Part shown: in pieces, positions 49,944 through 60,975 of the stretch | Layout: the number at the start of each line of letters is the position of its first letter | How positions within the stretch are numbered: position 1 is the first letter of the stretch | NCBI RefSeq assembly: GCF_001426505.1 | Contig: NZ_LMEV01000017.1 | Span: 1,925,816-1,989,815 of the forward strand | Direction: 5' to 3' | Length of the DNA: 64,000 bases | DNA from: Variovorax sp. Root473 | GTDB taxonomy: Bacteria; Pseudomonadota; Gammaproteobacteria; Burkholderiales; Burkholderiaceae_C | Program-made: the position numbers and the translations under genes | The notes under the pieces: generated by a model | The model's database searches: none | Seen by the model: only the letters and a program-made list of their open reading frames with translations | Told to the model about the DNA's origin: nothing

Positions 49944-50879
49944 ATGGACCGCATGACCAGCCTGCGCGTGTTCCGCGAGGTCGTCGAGGCCGGAAGTTTC
50001 GTGGCCGCGGCCGAGCGGCTGGGCCTGTCGGCGCCGATGGCCAGCAAGCACGTCGCGCAGCTCGAGAAATCGCTGGGCGCTCGCCTGCTGCACCGCTCGA
50101 GCCGCCACCTGAGCCTCACAGAAGCCGGCACCGCGTGGTACGAGCAGAGCCGCCGCGCGCTCGACCTGCTCGATGCGGCCGAAGCCGCCATCGGCCAGAC
50201 CAGCGACGCGCCGCGCGGCCAACTCAAGGTGAGCGCGCCGGTGTGGTGCGCCACGCCGCGTTTCGCGCGCGTGCTCGCCGATTACCGCGAGACCTTTCCC
50301 GAGGTGCTGGTCGACATGCACCTGGAGAACCGCAAGGTCGATCTCGCGGCCGACGGTTACGACCTGGCCCTGCGCGCCACGCAGGAGCCCTCGCCTGCGC
50401 TCATCGCACGGCCGCTGTGCCGCGTGCCCTTTCACCTCGTCGGCACGCCGGCCTGCCTGAAACGCCATGGCGGCCCACCGGCGCTGCCAGCGGACCTCGC
50501 GAAGCTCGGCGCGATCGTGCCCAGCTACGTGAACCTGGACAACCTCGCGCTCAAGGGGCCGGGCGGGCGCATGTTTGCGCTGCGGCTCACGCCCGCGATG
50601 CGCTCCGACGACACCACGCTCACGCTGCACGCGGTACGCGCCGACATGGGCATCGCGTACCTGCCCGCGTGGCTGATCGACGACGACCTGGCGCAGGGCC
50701 GGCTGGTGCAGCTGCTGCCTGCGTTCGAAGCGACGCCGGTCACGCTGTTCGCCGTGTACACGAGCCGGCAGTACATGTCGCCCAAGTTGCGAACTTTCAT
50801 CGACTTCCTGAGCGAGCGACTCGGAGGCATGGAAACAAGTACAGCACGCGTCGACGACACCAAGCCGCGGCGCGGCTGA
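49944..50879 (+). CDS. LysR-family transcriptional regulator
   Basis: 311 residues. DNA-binding domain MTSLRVFREVVEAGSFVAAAERLGLSAPMASKHVAQLEKSLGARLLHR, then the LysR effector domain (APRGQLKVSAPVWCATPRFARVLADYRETFPEVLVDMHLENR). Divergent from the LigB dioxygenase with two palindromes between; likely controls it. The ATG at 49944 is chosen because the wHTH begins there; the frame is open further upstream without family sequence. Confidence 0.9.
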   Translation: MDRMTSLRVFREVVEAGSFVAAAERLGLSAPMASKHVAQLEKSLGARLLHRSSRHLSLTEAGTAWYEQSRRALDLLDAAEAAIGQTSDAPRGQLKVSAPVWCATPRFARVLADYRETFPEVLVDMHLENRKVDLAADGYDLALRATQEPSPALIARPLCRVPFHLVGTPACLKRHGGPPALPADLAKLGAIVPSYVNLDNLALKGPGGRMFALRLTPAMRSDDTTLTLHAVRADMGIAYLPAWLIDDDLAQGRLVQLLPAFEATPVTLFAVYTSRQYMSPKLRTFIDFLSERLGGMETSTARVDDTKPRRG

Positions 50880-50928
50880 AGGGTGACTGAAGGCCGCGGC
50901 CGCGAACGCACCTTTTCGGGGCAAGGTC

Positions 50929-52825
<1,897 letters not shown>

Positions 52826-52830
<5 letters not shown>

Positions 52831-52842
52831 GCGGGCCTCAGG
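52826..52842. terminator. Hairpin at convergent gene ends
   Basis: CCTGAG (52826-52831) and CTCAGG (52837-52842) form a 6 bp stem with a 5-base loop; it includes the stop codons of both the ABC transporter and the VOC gene. Confidence 0.5.
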
Positions 52843-53266
52843 TCGGCAACGCGCCGGCCTCGTACTGTGCGGCGAATTCACCCGACGGCGGGATCGGCTT
52901 GATGATGTCGATCAGCACGCCGTTCGGGTCGCGCGTGATGAAGTGGCGCTGGCCGAAGGCCTCGTCGCGCAGCGACAGCAGGATCGGCAGGCCGGCCGCC
53001 TTCAGCCGCTCGTGCACCGCGTCGGGGTCGTCCACTTCGAAGTTCAGCAGCAGCCCGCCTGCCACCTGTCCGCGCGCTTCGACGGGAATGGTCTGGTGCG
53101 CGCCGTCGAGCACGGCAAGGTTCACCGAGGCATCGTCCGTCAGCTGCAGGTGCACATACCAGTCGGTCGTGAACAGCGACGCAAACCCGAAATGCGCCTG
53201 GTAGAAGGCCGCGGTGCCGGCCACGTCGTTGGTCATGATCACCGGGTAATAGCTTGTCACTTTCAT
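52838..53266 (-). CDS. VOC-superfamily (glyoxalase/bleomycin-resistance-like) protein
   Basis: 142 residues, two beta-alpha-beta-beta-beta units: SYYPVIMTNDVAGTAAFYQAHFGFASLF and VDDPDAVHERLKAAGLPILLSLRDEAFGQRHFITRDPNGVLIDIIKPI. The closing FITRDPNGVLIDI is typical of VOC metal-enzymes or binding proteins. Substrate unknown. AAGGAG precedes the ATG at 53266. Divergent from and probably repressed by the TetR gene. Confidence 0.85.
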   Translation of the reverse strand: MKVTSYYPVIMTNDVAGTAAFYQAHFGFASLFTTDWYVHLQLTDDASVNLAVLDGAHQTIPVEARGQVAGGLLLNFEVDDPDAVHERLKAAGLPILLSLRDEAFGQRHFITRDPNGVLIDIIKPIPPSGEFAAQYEAGALPT

Positions 53267-53292
53267 GGGGTGGCTCCTTCGTGGATAAAACA

Positions 53293-53341
53293 TACAAACT
53301 GACTGTAAGTTAAATATTAATCTACAAACAGACTGCATGTA
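53293..53341. promoter_or_regulatory. TetR operator candidates
   Basis: TACAAACAGACTGCATGTA (53323-53341) is a 19 bp palindrome of form TACA-NN-CAG-N-CTG-NN-TGTA. A related half (TACAAACTGACTGTA, 53293-53307) lies 30 bp away. Both sit between the VOC and TetR starts. Confidence 0.6.
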
Positions 53342-53351
53342 AATTAGGGGC

Positions 53352-53945
53352 ATGGCCAAAACCCCGTCACGCACCAACCGCGAACGCACCGAAACCACCC
53401 GCCTCGCGCTGACCGAGGCGGCCCGCACGCTCTTCGTCGGCAAGGGCTACGGCGACACCTCGACGCCCGAGATCGCCATGGCCGCCGGCATCACGCGTGG
53501 CGCGCTGTACCACCACTTCAACGACAAGCGCGACCTGTTCCGCCAGGTGCTGCTGCGCGAGGCGCAGGCGGTCGCGGCCGACATCGACGCGGCCACGCCG
53601 GACGAGCTCGGCCCGCGCGAAGCCCTGCTCCTGGGCAGCGAGACCTATCTGAAAGCGATGACGGTGCCAGGCCGCACCCGGCTGCTGCTGATCGACGGGC
53701 CGGCCGTGCTGGGCATGGCTGAAATGATGTCGATGGACGACGCCACATCGGCAAATTCATTGCGCCAGGGGCTGGCGCGCGCCGGGATGGGACGCGGCGA
53801 GGTGTCGCTCGACGCCCTCGCCCGCCTGCTGTCGGCTGCCTTCGACCGCGCGGCCCTGGAAATCGATGCCGGCGCCGATGCCGGCAAGGTGCGGGCCGCC
53901 ATGCTGTGGCTGCTCGAGCAGGCGCTGCCGCCGAAGCAAAGTTAG
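53352..53945 (+). CDS. TetR-family repressor
   Basis: 197 residues. HTH TSTPEIAMAAGITRGALYHHFNDKRDLFRQV within residues 30-60, then an all-helical ligand domain (TYLKAMTVPGRTRLLLIDGPAVLGMAEMM). Divergent from the VOC gene with palindromes between. The ATG at 53352 follows AGGGGC. Confidence 0.88.
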   Translation: MAKTPSRTNRERTETTRLALTEAARTLFVGKGYGDTSTPEIAMAAGITRGALYHHFNDKRDLFRQVLLREAQAVAADIDAATPDELGPREALLLGSETYLKAMTVPGRTRLLLIDGPAVLGMAEMMSMDDATSANSLRQGLARAGMGRGEVSLDALARLLSAAFDRAALEIDAGADAGKVRAAMLWLLEQALPPKQS

Positions 53946-54099
53946 ACAGCGCCACGCACTCACCAGGCGACGCGCTCACCGGGCATTTGTCGCCGCTCTC
54001 GCGCTTCGCAAGTCCTACAGCACGCGCCGCCCCCCGCCGACACCCGCGCGCCGGCGGGCGCCCGATGCTGGGTCATCGCCAACCACAAGGAGCCCTCGC

Positions 54100-54174
54100 G
54101 TGAATTCCATCATCTACATCGTCGGTCTGGTCGTGGTCGTCGTGGCCGTGCTGTCGTTCTTCGGCCTGCGCTGA
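54100..54174 (+). CDS. 24-residue single-span membrane peptide
   Basis: GTG start after a textbook AAGGAG seven bases upstream. The product is NSIIYIVGLVVVVVAVLSF then FGLR: a single hydrophobic span with a basic end. It is followed 44 bp later by a strong hairpin. Short Val-rich peptides of this form recur in Burkholderiales from memory, but no function is known to me. Confidence 0.65.
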   Translation: MNSIIYIVGLVVVVVAVLSFFGLR

Positions 54175-54218
54175 AAACCACCGACCGCGCGTCCTTTCTT
54201 CTGGCTGCACGCGCAGCG

Positions 54219-54244
54219 CAACGGGGCCGTTCGCGGCCCCGTTG
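54219..54244 (+). terminator. Strong stem-loop after the membrane peptide
   Basis: A perfect 11 bp stem (CAACGGGGCCG at 54219-54229 with CGGCCCCGTTG at 54234-54244) capped by the stable tetraloop TTCG. No T-run follows, so it may act as a terminator or an mRNA end stabiliser. Confidence 0.7.
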
Positions 54245-54341
54245 TCCGTGGACGGGCCTCGTCATGCGCCGGGCATAATTTGCGCGCCCCGCCCCTGCTT
54301 TCCTGCGCCGGGGCGTCATTGGCGAAGAAGAAGGGACTCTG

Positions 54342-55736
54342 TTGACCACCACCGCACTGCGCGAGCCTGCTTTTCCGGATGCGGTGATCACCGAAGCGGT
54401 CCGATGGACCGAACAGCACGGGCCGCTCGACGACGCGTCGGCCCTGCGCACCGCAACCTCGCGCAGCGCCGACGGCCACTCCCGAATCATTGAACGCGCC
54501 CACCAATTGGGCGAGCGCATGGGCCTGCAGGCTGAGCTCGCACGCGGCCGTCAATGGGCACCGTGGGTGCTGATGGCATTGGTGGCGTTGGTCGTGATCG
54601 CAGGGCTGGGCCTCGCGGGTCAGGTGATCGGCGTCAACGACCGCCACATCAACGTGATCGTCGCGCTCGTCAGTCTGTTGGGCCTGCACGCGCTCACGTT
54701 GCTGTTGTGGCTGGTCGGCCTGTGGCTGCCCTCGGGCACTTTCGGCACAGCCTCGCTGGGCTGGCTGTGGCTGACGCTCACGGCGCGCGTGGCGGGTGGC
54801 CAGCGCGGGCAGGCGCCGCTGCTGGTGCGCGCAGCCACGGGACTGCTCACGCGCGCGCGCCTGCTGCCGTGGGCCTTCGGACTCGTGAGCCATGGCATCT
54901 GGGCGCTGTCGTTCGCCGTGGTGCTGGCAGCGATGCTGTTCGCCCTTGCCTTTCGCAGCTACACGCTGAGCTGGGAAACGACGATCCTCGAACCGGCTTT
55001 TTTCGTGCGCGTGGTGCAGGCGCTGGGTTGGCTGCCGGCGCAGTTCGGCTTTCCCGTGCCCGATGCGGCCACGGTGCAATCCGCCGCCCCAGTCGCATCT
55101 GCCCAACGCACCTGGGCACTGTGGCTCACCGGCTGCATCGCGGTCTACGGCCTGCTGCCGCGCCTGGCGCTGGTGCTGCTGAGCGCCGCTGTCTGCCGCC
55201 ACCGCCGCCCAGCCCTTCAGCCCGACTGGCAGGCGCCCTACTACCGCAAGCTGCTGGCCCGCTTCGCCGCGCTGGCGCCGCCCGCCATCGTCGATGCCGA
55301 CCCGGGCCGCGCACACCCCGCGGCGCCCGCCGGCCTGCCGGCTTCCGAGCAGCACGATGGCCTGTTCGTCGTCGGCTTCGAACTGCCGCCCGACGTGCCC
55401 TGGCCGCCCGCCGGCTTGCCGGCATCGGCCGCACAGGTCCATCGCATCGACGGCAGCGCCCCGGCGCGCCGTGCGCTGCTCGACCAGCTCGCGCAGGCTC
55501 ACCCGCGCAGCGTGCTGCTGGTCTGCCATGCCGCGTCGAGCCCCGACCGCGGCACCGAGCGCTTCCTGCGCGAGGTGCTGATGCATTGCGGTGAATGCCG
55601 CCTCTGGCTGGCCGATGCGCCGAACGCCGCCGCCACCCAACGCTGGCGCGACTGGCTGCGCGACGCCGGGCTCGCCCACATCGTGGCGAGCGACCAACTC
55701 GATGCCGTCTTCCAGGAAGGCACCGCCACCGCATGA
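54342..55736 (+). CDS. DUF2868 membrane protein
   Basis: About 464 residues, DUF2868. N-terminal soluble part (ITEAVRWTEQHGPLDDASALRTA), then membrane helices (APWVLMALVALVVIAGLGLAG, NVIVALVSLLGLHALTLLLWLVGLWL, GIWALSFAVVLAAMLFALAF, WLTGCIAVYGLLPRLALVLL) and a soluble C-terminal domain. The frame starts at a TTG (54342) behind AAGGGA; no ATG is in a good position. It overlaps the GTPase gene by ATGA; the two families travel together in betaproteobacteria. Confidence 0.85.
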   Translation: MTTTALREPAFPDAVITEAVRWTEQHGPLDDASALRTATSRSADGHSRIIERAHQLGERMGLQAELARGRQWAPWVLMALVALVVIAGLGLAGQVIGVNDRHINVIVALVSLLGLHALTLLLWLVGLWLPSGTFGTASLGWLWLTLTARVAGGQRGQAPLLVRAATGLLTRARLLPWAFGLVSHGIWALSFAVVLAAMLFALAFRSYTLSWETTILEPAFFVRVVQALGWLPAQFGFPVPDAATVQSAAPVASAQRTWALWLTGCIAVYGLLPRLALVLLSAAVCRHRRPALQPDWQAPYYRKLLARFAALAPPAIVDADPGRAHPAAPAGLPASEQHDGLFVVGFELPPDVPWPPAGLPASAAQVHRIDGSAPARRALLDQLAQAHPRSVLLVCHAASSPDRGTERFLREVLMHCGECRLWLADAPNAAATQRWRDWLRDAGLAHIVASDQLDAVFQEGTATA

Positions 55737-57151
55737 CGTCCCCGATCCGCATCGCCGTCGTCGGCCACACCAACGCGGGCAAGACGTCGCTGCTGCGCAC
55801 GCTCACGCGGCGCGTGACTTTCGGCGAGGTGTCGCAGCGCCCGGGCACCACGCGCCATGTCGAGTCGGTCGATCTCGAGGTGAACGGCCAGCCGGCCGTG
55901 CGCTTCTTCGACACGCCGGGCCTCGAAGACGCGGTCGCATTGCGCGAGCATCTGGCCGGCCTCGATGCCGCCGCACAGGACACGCCGCCCGAACGCATCC
56001 GCCGCTTCCTGCAGGGCCCCGAGGCGCACGGCGTGTTCGAGCAGGAGGCCAAGGTGCTGCGCGCGATGCTCGACATCGACGCGGCCTTTCTCGTGATCGA
56101 CGTGCGCGAGCCGGTGCTGCCCAAGTTCCGCGACGAGATCGAGTTGCTGAACTCCTGCGCGCGCCCGGTGCTGCCGGTGCTCAACTTCGTGCGCGACGCC
56201 GCCAGCCGCGAGCCGGCCTGGAAAGAGCTGCTCTCGGCCTACGGCCTGCATGTGCAGGTGCGCTTCGATGCGGCGGCACCGTTCGTGGGCGCCGAGCACG
56301 ACCTCTACAACGACCTCGCCACGCTGCTGCGCGACCGTCGCGACGTGCTGCGCGGGGTGGTCGACGCCCTCGACGCCGAGGCCGGCGCGCGCCGGCAGTC
56401 GGCCTGCACGCGCATCGCGGACCTGCTGGTCGATGCCGCATCGATCCGCCGCACCGTGCCCGCCGCCGAGTTCGCCGACGCCACGCGCCGGCAGGCACTC
56501 ATCGCTGGCGTGCAGAAGGACGTGTTCGACAAGGCCCAGCGCTGCACCGATGACCTGCTCGCGCTCTACGGCTTTCGCCAGGACGACGCCGACGAGGCAC
56601 CGCTACCGATCATCGAAGGCCGCTGGACGCTCGACTTCTTCAACCCCGAGGCGATGAAGGACGCGGGCCTGCGCCTGGGCAAGGGCGCGGTCATCGGCGC
56701 CGCCGTGGGCGTGGTGGCCGACCTCGCGGTGGCGGGCCTGTCATTGGGCGCCGGCGCAGCATTGGGCGGCGCCATCGGCGGCGCGGTGTCGCAGGGCTGG
56801 GGCCCGCTGGGGCGCAAGCTGGCCAACAAGCTGCGCGACATGCACGAGCTCACGGTCGAAGACAGCGTGCTCTTCACGCTCGCGGCGTGGCAGCTGCAGC
56901 TTGCACAGGCGCTGGAACGGCGCGGCCATGCGGCCGTCGAGCGCATCCGGGCCGAGGCCCCGTCGGCGGCCGAGGACGACACGCTCATGCGCGCCGCCGC
57001 CGGCGCCGTGCGTGCCGTGCAGCCTGCGCGCAACCATCCCGAATGGGAATCGACCGGCGCCCTCACGCGCAGCTTCTGGCGCCCCGCGCCGCAGCGCGAG
57101 GCGCTGGCCGGCATGCTGTCGATCGAACTGCAGCGCGCCTTCGACGTTTGA
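55733..57151 (+). CDS. DUF3482 GTPase
   Basis: 472 residues. GTPase domain: P-loop GHTNAGKTS (about residues 11-19), switch GTTRHVESVDLE, DTPGLED and a base-recognition region VLNFVRD. The C-terminal half has a Gly-zipper membrane-like segment (GAVIGAAVGVVADLAVAGLSLGAGAALGGAIGGAV). DUF3482 family, role unknown; it may act with the DUF2868 partner at the membrane. Confidence 0.88.
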   Translation: MTSPIRIAVVGHTNAGKTSLLRTLTRRVTFGEVSQRPGTTRHVESVDLEVNGQPAVRFFDTPGLEDAVALREHLAGLDAAAQDTPPERIRRFLQGPEAHGVFEQEAKVLRAMLDIDAAFLVIDVREPVLPKFRDEIELLNSCARPVLPVLNFVRDAASREPAWKELLSAYGLHVQVRFDAAAPFVGAEHDLYNDLATLLRDRRDVLRGVVDALDAEAGARRQSACTRIADLLVDAASIRRTVPAAEFADATRRQALIAGVQKDVFDKAQRCTDDLLALYGFRQDDADEAPLPIIEGRWTLDFFNPEAMKDAGLRLGKGAVIGAAVGVVADLAVAGLSLGAGAALGGAIGGAVSQGWGPLGRKLANKLRDMHELTVEDSVLFTLAAWQLQLAQALERRGHAAVERIRAEAPSAAEDDTLMRAAAGAVRAVQPARNHPEWESTGALTRSFWRPAPQREALAGMLSIELQRAFDV

Positions 57152-57160
57152 TGCCGGGCT

Positions 57161-57952
57161 TCAGCCCACCACTTGCTCAGGCGTGACCTTCGCGAGCGAC
57201 TTGTCGACGAACGCCCCCAGCCGCGTCTGCACTTCCCCGCCGGTCTGCACCACCGCCGCCATCAGCGACTCGGCAAACATGCCATCGGTGGCGGACATGT
57301 CGGCGATGCGGCTGATCGACGTCACCATCGCGTAGTTCGACAGCGCCGCGTTCTTCGCCACGCGCTTGGCCAGCACCATCGCGGCACGCAGGCTCTCGCC
57401 GGGCGCGGCGATCTCGTGCGCCAGGCCCAGCGTCTTGCCGGCGCGGGCGTCGAGCACGCGGCCGGTGAGCATCATCTCGACCATGCGCCCCGGCGTGATG
57501 ATGCGCGCCACGCGCACCGTGGCGCCGCCGCCGGTGAAGATGCCTTTCTGCCCTTCGGGCAGTGCGAAGTAGGTCGACGGGTCGGCCACGCGCACGTGCG
57601 TGGCCGCCGCCAGTTCGAGTCCGCCGCCGACCACCGCGCCGTGCAGCGCCGCGACCACCGGAATGCCGCCGTACTGGATCTTGTCGAAGGTGCTGTGCCA
57701 GCGCTGGCACACGCGCATGAAGTCGACCGCCGTGCGCTCCTTGTCGTGATGCTCCTTGAGGTCGAGCCCGGCACAGAAATGCGGCCCCGCGCCGGTCAGC
57801 ACCACGGCCTTGGCCTCGCGCGGCAGTGCGGAGAACACGGCGTCCAGCGCGGCCAGCGTGGCCTCGTCGATCGCGTTGCGCTTGGCGGGACGGTTCAGGG
57901 TCACGACGGCGACCTCTTCGTCCATGTGCAGGGTGACGTTCCGTTCGATCAC
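57161..57952 (-). CDS. Enoyl-CoA hydratase/isomerase family protein
   Basis: 263 residues, crotonase fold. AVVLTGAGPHFCAGLDLKEH (oxyanion), HGAVVGGGLELAAATHVRVADPSTYFALPEGQKGIFTGGG with Glu in GLELA and in LPEG, the two positions used by hydratases. Frame starts at GTG (57952) behind AAGGAG. Catalysis of hydration is likely but substrate is unknown. Divergent from the AraC gene. Confidence 0.88.
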   Translation of the reverse strand: MIERNVTLHMDEEVAVVTLNRPAKRNAIDEATLAALDAVFSALPREAKAVVLTGAGPHFCAGLDLKEHHDKERTAVDFMRVCQRWHSTFDKIQYGGIPVVAALHGAVVGGGLELAAATHVRVADPSTYFALPEGQKGIFTGGGATVRVARIITPGRMVEMMLTGRVLDARAGKTLGLAHEIAAPGESLRAAMVLAKRVAKNAALSNYAMVTSISRIADMSATDGMFAESLMAAVVQTGGEVQTRLGAFVDKSLAKVTPEQVVG

Positions 57953-58087
57953 GGCAGGGCTCCTTGGTTATTGCGGGTTCCGCCACGGACATGTGGCGCT
58001 TCAGGGCTACGATAGCCCTGGGCGCGGCGCCATTGCTTGCAGATCACGCCCGTTCATTTGCAGAATCCGCCAACCGTTCTTCCCGTA

Positions 58088-59107
58088 ATGCCACCCGAGC
58101 GCGCCACCGTCGCCGTCAGCTTCCTGCAGCACCTGCTGAGCGGTGCACGTCGCCAGCTCAGCCCGCGGGACATCGACGCGCTGGCCGCGCAGGCCGGCAT
58201 CTCGCCGCAGCTGCTGCGCCAGGAAGGCGCGCGCGTCACGCGCGAGCAGTTCGTGCGCATGTACGAGTGCGTGTCGCTCTTCATGGGCGACGAGATGCTG
58301 GGCCTGTGGTCGCGACCGATCCGCGCGGGCGCGCTCAAGTACCTCGGGCTCAGCCTGCTCGACGCGCCCTCGCTCATGGTCGCCATGTACCGCTTCACGC
58401 GCTTCTGGAACCTGCTGCTGGACGACCACCGCCTGCGCATGACGCGCGCCCATGGCGTGGCCACGATCACCATCGCGCCACACCCGGAAGCCGCCGCGCG
58501 GCCCACCACGCCCTTCGGCCATGCGCTGATGGTCAAGCTGATCCACGGCGTGGCCTCGTGGCTCATGGGGCGGCAGCTGCCGGTGCTGGGCGTCGGCTTT
58601 GCGTTCCCGCGCCCGGCGCGCTTCGACGAGTACGCCAACCTGTTCCCCGGCCCGCTGCAGTTCGAGCAGGACACCTCGTCCGTGCGTTTTGCCGAACCGG
58701 TCCTGCGCCAGACCTTCCAGCGCACGCGCGCCGAGCTGCTGGACTTCGTGCGCCGCGCGCCCGACGACTGGATCTTCGTCACCTTCGACCACGACACCAC
58801 CAGCGCCACGGTGCGCGAGTTCGTCGCCGCGCACCTCGCCTCGGACGCCACGCTGGGCGCGGCGGCGCGGGCGGTGCACATGTCGGCGCGCGCGCTGTCG
58901 CGCCAGCTCGCGGCCGAGGGCACGAGCTTTCGCGCGCTGAAGGAAGAAGTGCGGCGCGACCTCGCGATCCAGCGCCTCGTGAAGACGCGCGAGCCGATCG
59001 ACCGCATCGCGGCCTCGGTCGGCTTCGACAACACGCCGGCCTTTCACCGTGCCTTTCGCACGTGGACCGGCAGCACACCGCGTGGCTACCGGCAGCGCGC
59101 CGGTTAG
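58088..59107 (+). CDS. AraC-family regulator
   Basis: 339 residues. N-terminal arabinose-binding-like ligand domain of the OruR/ArgR type (SPQLLRQEGARVTREQFVRMYECVSLFMGDEMLGLW, LMVAMYRFTRFWNLLLDDHRLRM), and a C-terminal double HTH (LGAAARAVHMSARALSRQLAAEGTSFRALKEEVRRDLA and IAASVGFDNTPAFHRAFRTWTGSTPRGYR). The ATG at 58088 is used; TTG at 58037 would add 17 residues. It may control the divergent enoyl-CoA hydratase (inference). Confidence 0.87.
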   Translation: MPPERATVAVSFLQHLLSGARRQLSPRDIDALAAQAGISPQLLRQEGARVTREQFVRMYECVSLFMGDEMLGLWSRPIRAGALKYLGLSLLDAPSLMVAMYRFTRFWNLLLDDHRLRMTRAHGVATITIAPHPEAAARPTTPFGHALMVKLIHGVASWLMGRQLPVLGVGFAFPRPARFDEYANLFPGPLQFEQDTSSVRFAEPVLRQTFQRTRAELLDFVRRAPDDWIFVTFDHDTTSATVREFVAAHLASDATLGAAARAVHMSARALSRQLAAEGTSFRALKEEVRRDLAIQRLVKTREPIDRIAASVGFDNTPAFHRAFRTWTGSTPRGYRQRAG

Positions 59108-59312
59108 TTGGCCGTTCCTGCCAGCGCCTGCAGCTTCGCGAAGTCGCCCGGCCGCGCGCCCATCTGCTCGGCCGATGGGTATCGGGAACGCATCCGGCCG
59201 CCGGATGTACACAGTTGAAACAGAGATTCAGAGAGGTTGCCCGGTCACGGCGCAGTCACGGCCGCTCTCTAGCATCCGCGTGCGCCCGACGCCCTCTCTT
59301 TCATTCCAATCC

Positions 59313-59936
59313 ATGTACCCCGGCGAACGACTCAACGGCTACAGCCACCTGTTCGGCCTGCTGCTCGCGCTGCCGGCGGCCGCATTGCTGCTCGCCAAGA
59401 CACTGCCCACCGGCGATCCGGCGCGCATCGCGGGAGGCCTGGTGTTCTCGCTGTCGGCCGTGGCGCTGTACGCGGCCTCGACGCTCTTTCACAGCACGCG
59501 CGGGCGCAGCAAACGCCTGTGGGAGCGCGCCGACCACTGCGCGATCTTCCTGCTCATCGCGGGCACCTACACGCCCTTCGCGCTCGTCACGCTGCAAGGC
59601 CCGTGGGGCTGGCTGCTGCTCGCGGCGATCTGGAGCGCGGCGTGCTTCGGCATCTGGCGCGAACTGAAACCCGCAAGCGTCGGCGCAGAAAAGAAGCCCT
59701 CGCTGCCGCTGTACATCGGCATGGGCTGGCTCGGCGTGCTGGCCGCCGCGCCGCTGGCGGCCAAGCTGCACGCCACGGGGCTGGCGTGGCTGGTCGCGGG
59801 CGGCGTGCTCTACACGGTGGGCACGGTGTTCTATCGCAACCGGCTGGGGCTGCGCCACGCGCACGGCGCCTGGCACCTGTTCGTGCTGGCGGGCACCGCG
59901 AGCCACTACGTGGCCGTCGGCTGGTTCGTGCTCTGA
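59313..59936 (+). CDS. trhA: PAQR-type membrane protein TrhA (hemolysin III)
   Basis: 207 residues, seven membrane helices. Family marks: LNGYSHLFGLLLALPAAALLL, YAASTLFHSTRGR, WERADHCAIFLLIAGTYTPFAL and the His-rich end LRHAHGAWHLFVLAGTASHYVAVGWFVL. TrhA maintains membrane energetics in E. coli. The ATG at 59313 gives the conserved ERLNGYSH start. Confidence 0.9.
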   Translation: MYPGERLNGYSHLFGLLLALPAAALLLAKTLPTGDPARIAGGLVFSLSAVALYAASTLFHSTRGRSKRLWERADHCAIFLLIAGTYTPFALVTLQGPWGWLLLAAIWSAACFGIWRELKPASVGAEKKPSLPLYIGMGWLGVLAAAPLAAKLHATGLAWLVAGGVLYTVGTVFYRNRLGLRHAHGAWHLFVLAGTASHYVAVGWFVL

Positions 59937-59939
59937 GCC

Positions 59940-60941
59940 TTACAAAGGCTGCAGCTTCGCGGTCTTCATCATCCGTTCGGTGAGTTCGATCTCGCTCGCG
60001 AAGGCCTGCACGTAGGCCTCGGGTGTCGAGGGGCTCACCTCGCTGCCCAGCTCGGTCAGCGCAGTGATCACGGCCGGCTGCTTCAGCGCCTGGCTGAACA
60101 CTTCGTAAAGCCGCGCAGCGATGGCGTCGGGCGTGCCTGCCGGCACCGAGACGCCGCCCCACGACGTGAGTTCCACACCGCGCAAGCCCAGTTCGGCCAG
60201 CGTCTGCACCTGCGGCAAGGACGCGTTGCGCTTGCTGCCGGCCACGCCGAGTGCGCGCAACTTGCCGCCCTGCACGTGCGGAAACGCCACCGAGAAGATC
60301 GGCATGCCGAAGCTCACCTGGTTGCCCAGCACGGCGTTGACGAGTTCCGATGCACCCTTGTACGGCACGTGCGTGGCCTGCGCGCCCGCTGCGTGCAGGA
60401 ACAGCTCCACGCCCAGGTGGGAGGGCGTGCCGACGCCGCCCGAGGCGTAGTCGAGCTTGCCGGGGTTTGCTTTTGCACGCGCCACCAGCTCCTGCAGCGT
60501 CTGGATGCCCGAGGCCGGGTTCACCACCAGCAGCACGTCGGAGTTGGTGAGCCGCATGATGTGGCGGAAGTCCTTCACGGCGTCGTAGCCCGGGTTCTGC
60601 TGCATGCGCATGTTGGCGGCCATGGGCGCGGCCGAGTAGATCCAGGTGTAGCCGTCGGGCGCGGCGCGCGCGACCTGGCGCGCGCCGATGTTGCCGGCCG
60701 CGCCGCCGCGGTTCTCGATGATGACGGGCTGCCCCAGCAAGGGACCGACCGCTTCCGCGAGGATGCGCGCGCCGTTGTCCGGGCCGGTGCCGGCGAGGTA
60801 CGGCACGATCCACTTGACGGGGCGGGTCGGCCGCCAGGCGGCGGGGGTGGCGGCGCCGGCTGCGCGAGCAATGGCTGGCAGCAGGGCCGAGGCAGCGATC
60901 GCGCCGCACAGCGCGCGGCGATGGGCATTGATGAGCGTCAT
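59940..60941 (-). CDS. Bug/TctC-family tripartite tricarboxylate binding protein
   Basis: 333 residues. Signal peptide (AIAASALLPAIARAAGAA), PVKWIVPYLAGTGPDNGARILAE, VIIENRGGAAGNIGARQVARAAPDGYTWIY, VKDFRHIMRLTNSDVLLVVNP and GKLDYASGGVGTPSHLGVELF. Periplasmic carboxylate-type binding proteins abundant in Comamonadaceae. No TctAB transporter here. 34 bp after the acyl-CoA dehydrogenase stop, so last of a three-gene operon. It could carry the acid activated by the ligase (inference). Confidence 0.9.
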   Translation of the reverse strand: MTLINAHRRALCGAIAASALLPAIARAAGAATPAAWRPTRPVKWIVPYLAGTGPDNGARILAEAVGPLLGQPVIIENRGGAAGNIGARQVARAAPDGYTWIYSAAPMAANMRMQQNPGYDAVKDFRHIMRLTNSDVLLVVNPASGIQTLQELVARAKANPGKLDYASGGVGTPSHLGVELFLHAAGAQATHVPYKGASELVNAVLGNQVSFGMPIFSVAFPHVQGGKLRALGVAGSKRNASLPQVQTLAELGLRGVELTSWGGVSVPAGTPDAIAARLYEVFSQALKQPAVITALTELGSEVSPSTPEAYVQAFASEIELTERMMKTAKLQPL

Positions 60942-60975
60942 GGCTTGTCTTGTCTCCGGATGGTCTGGTTCGGTC

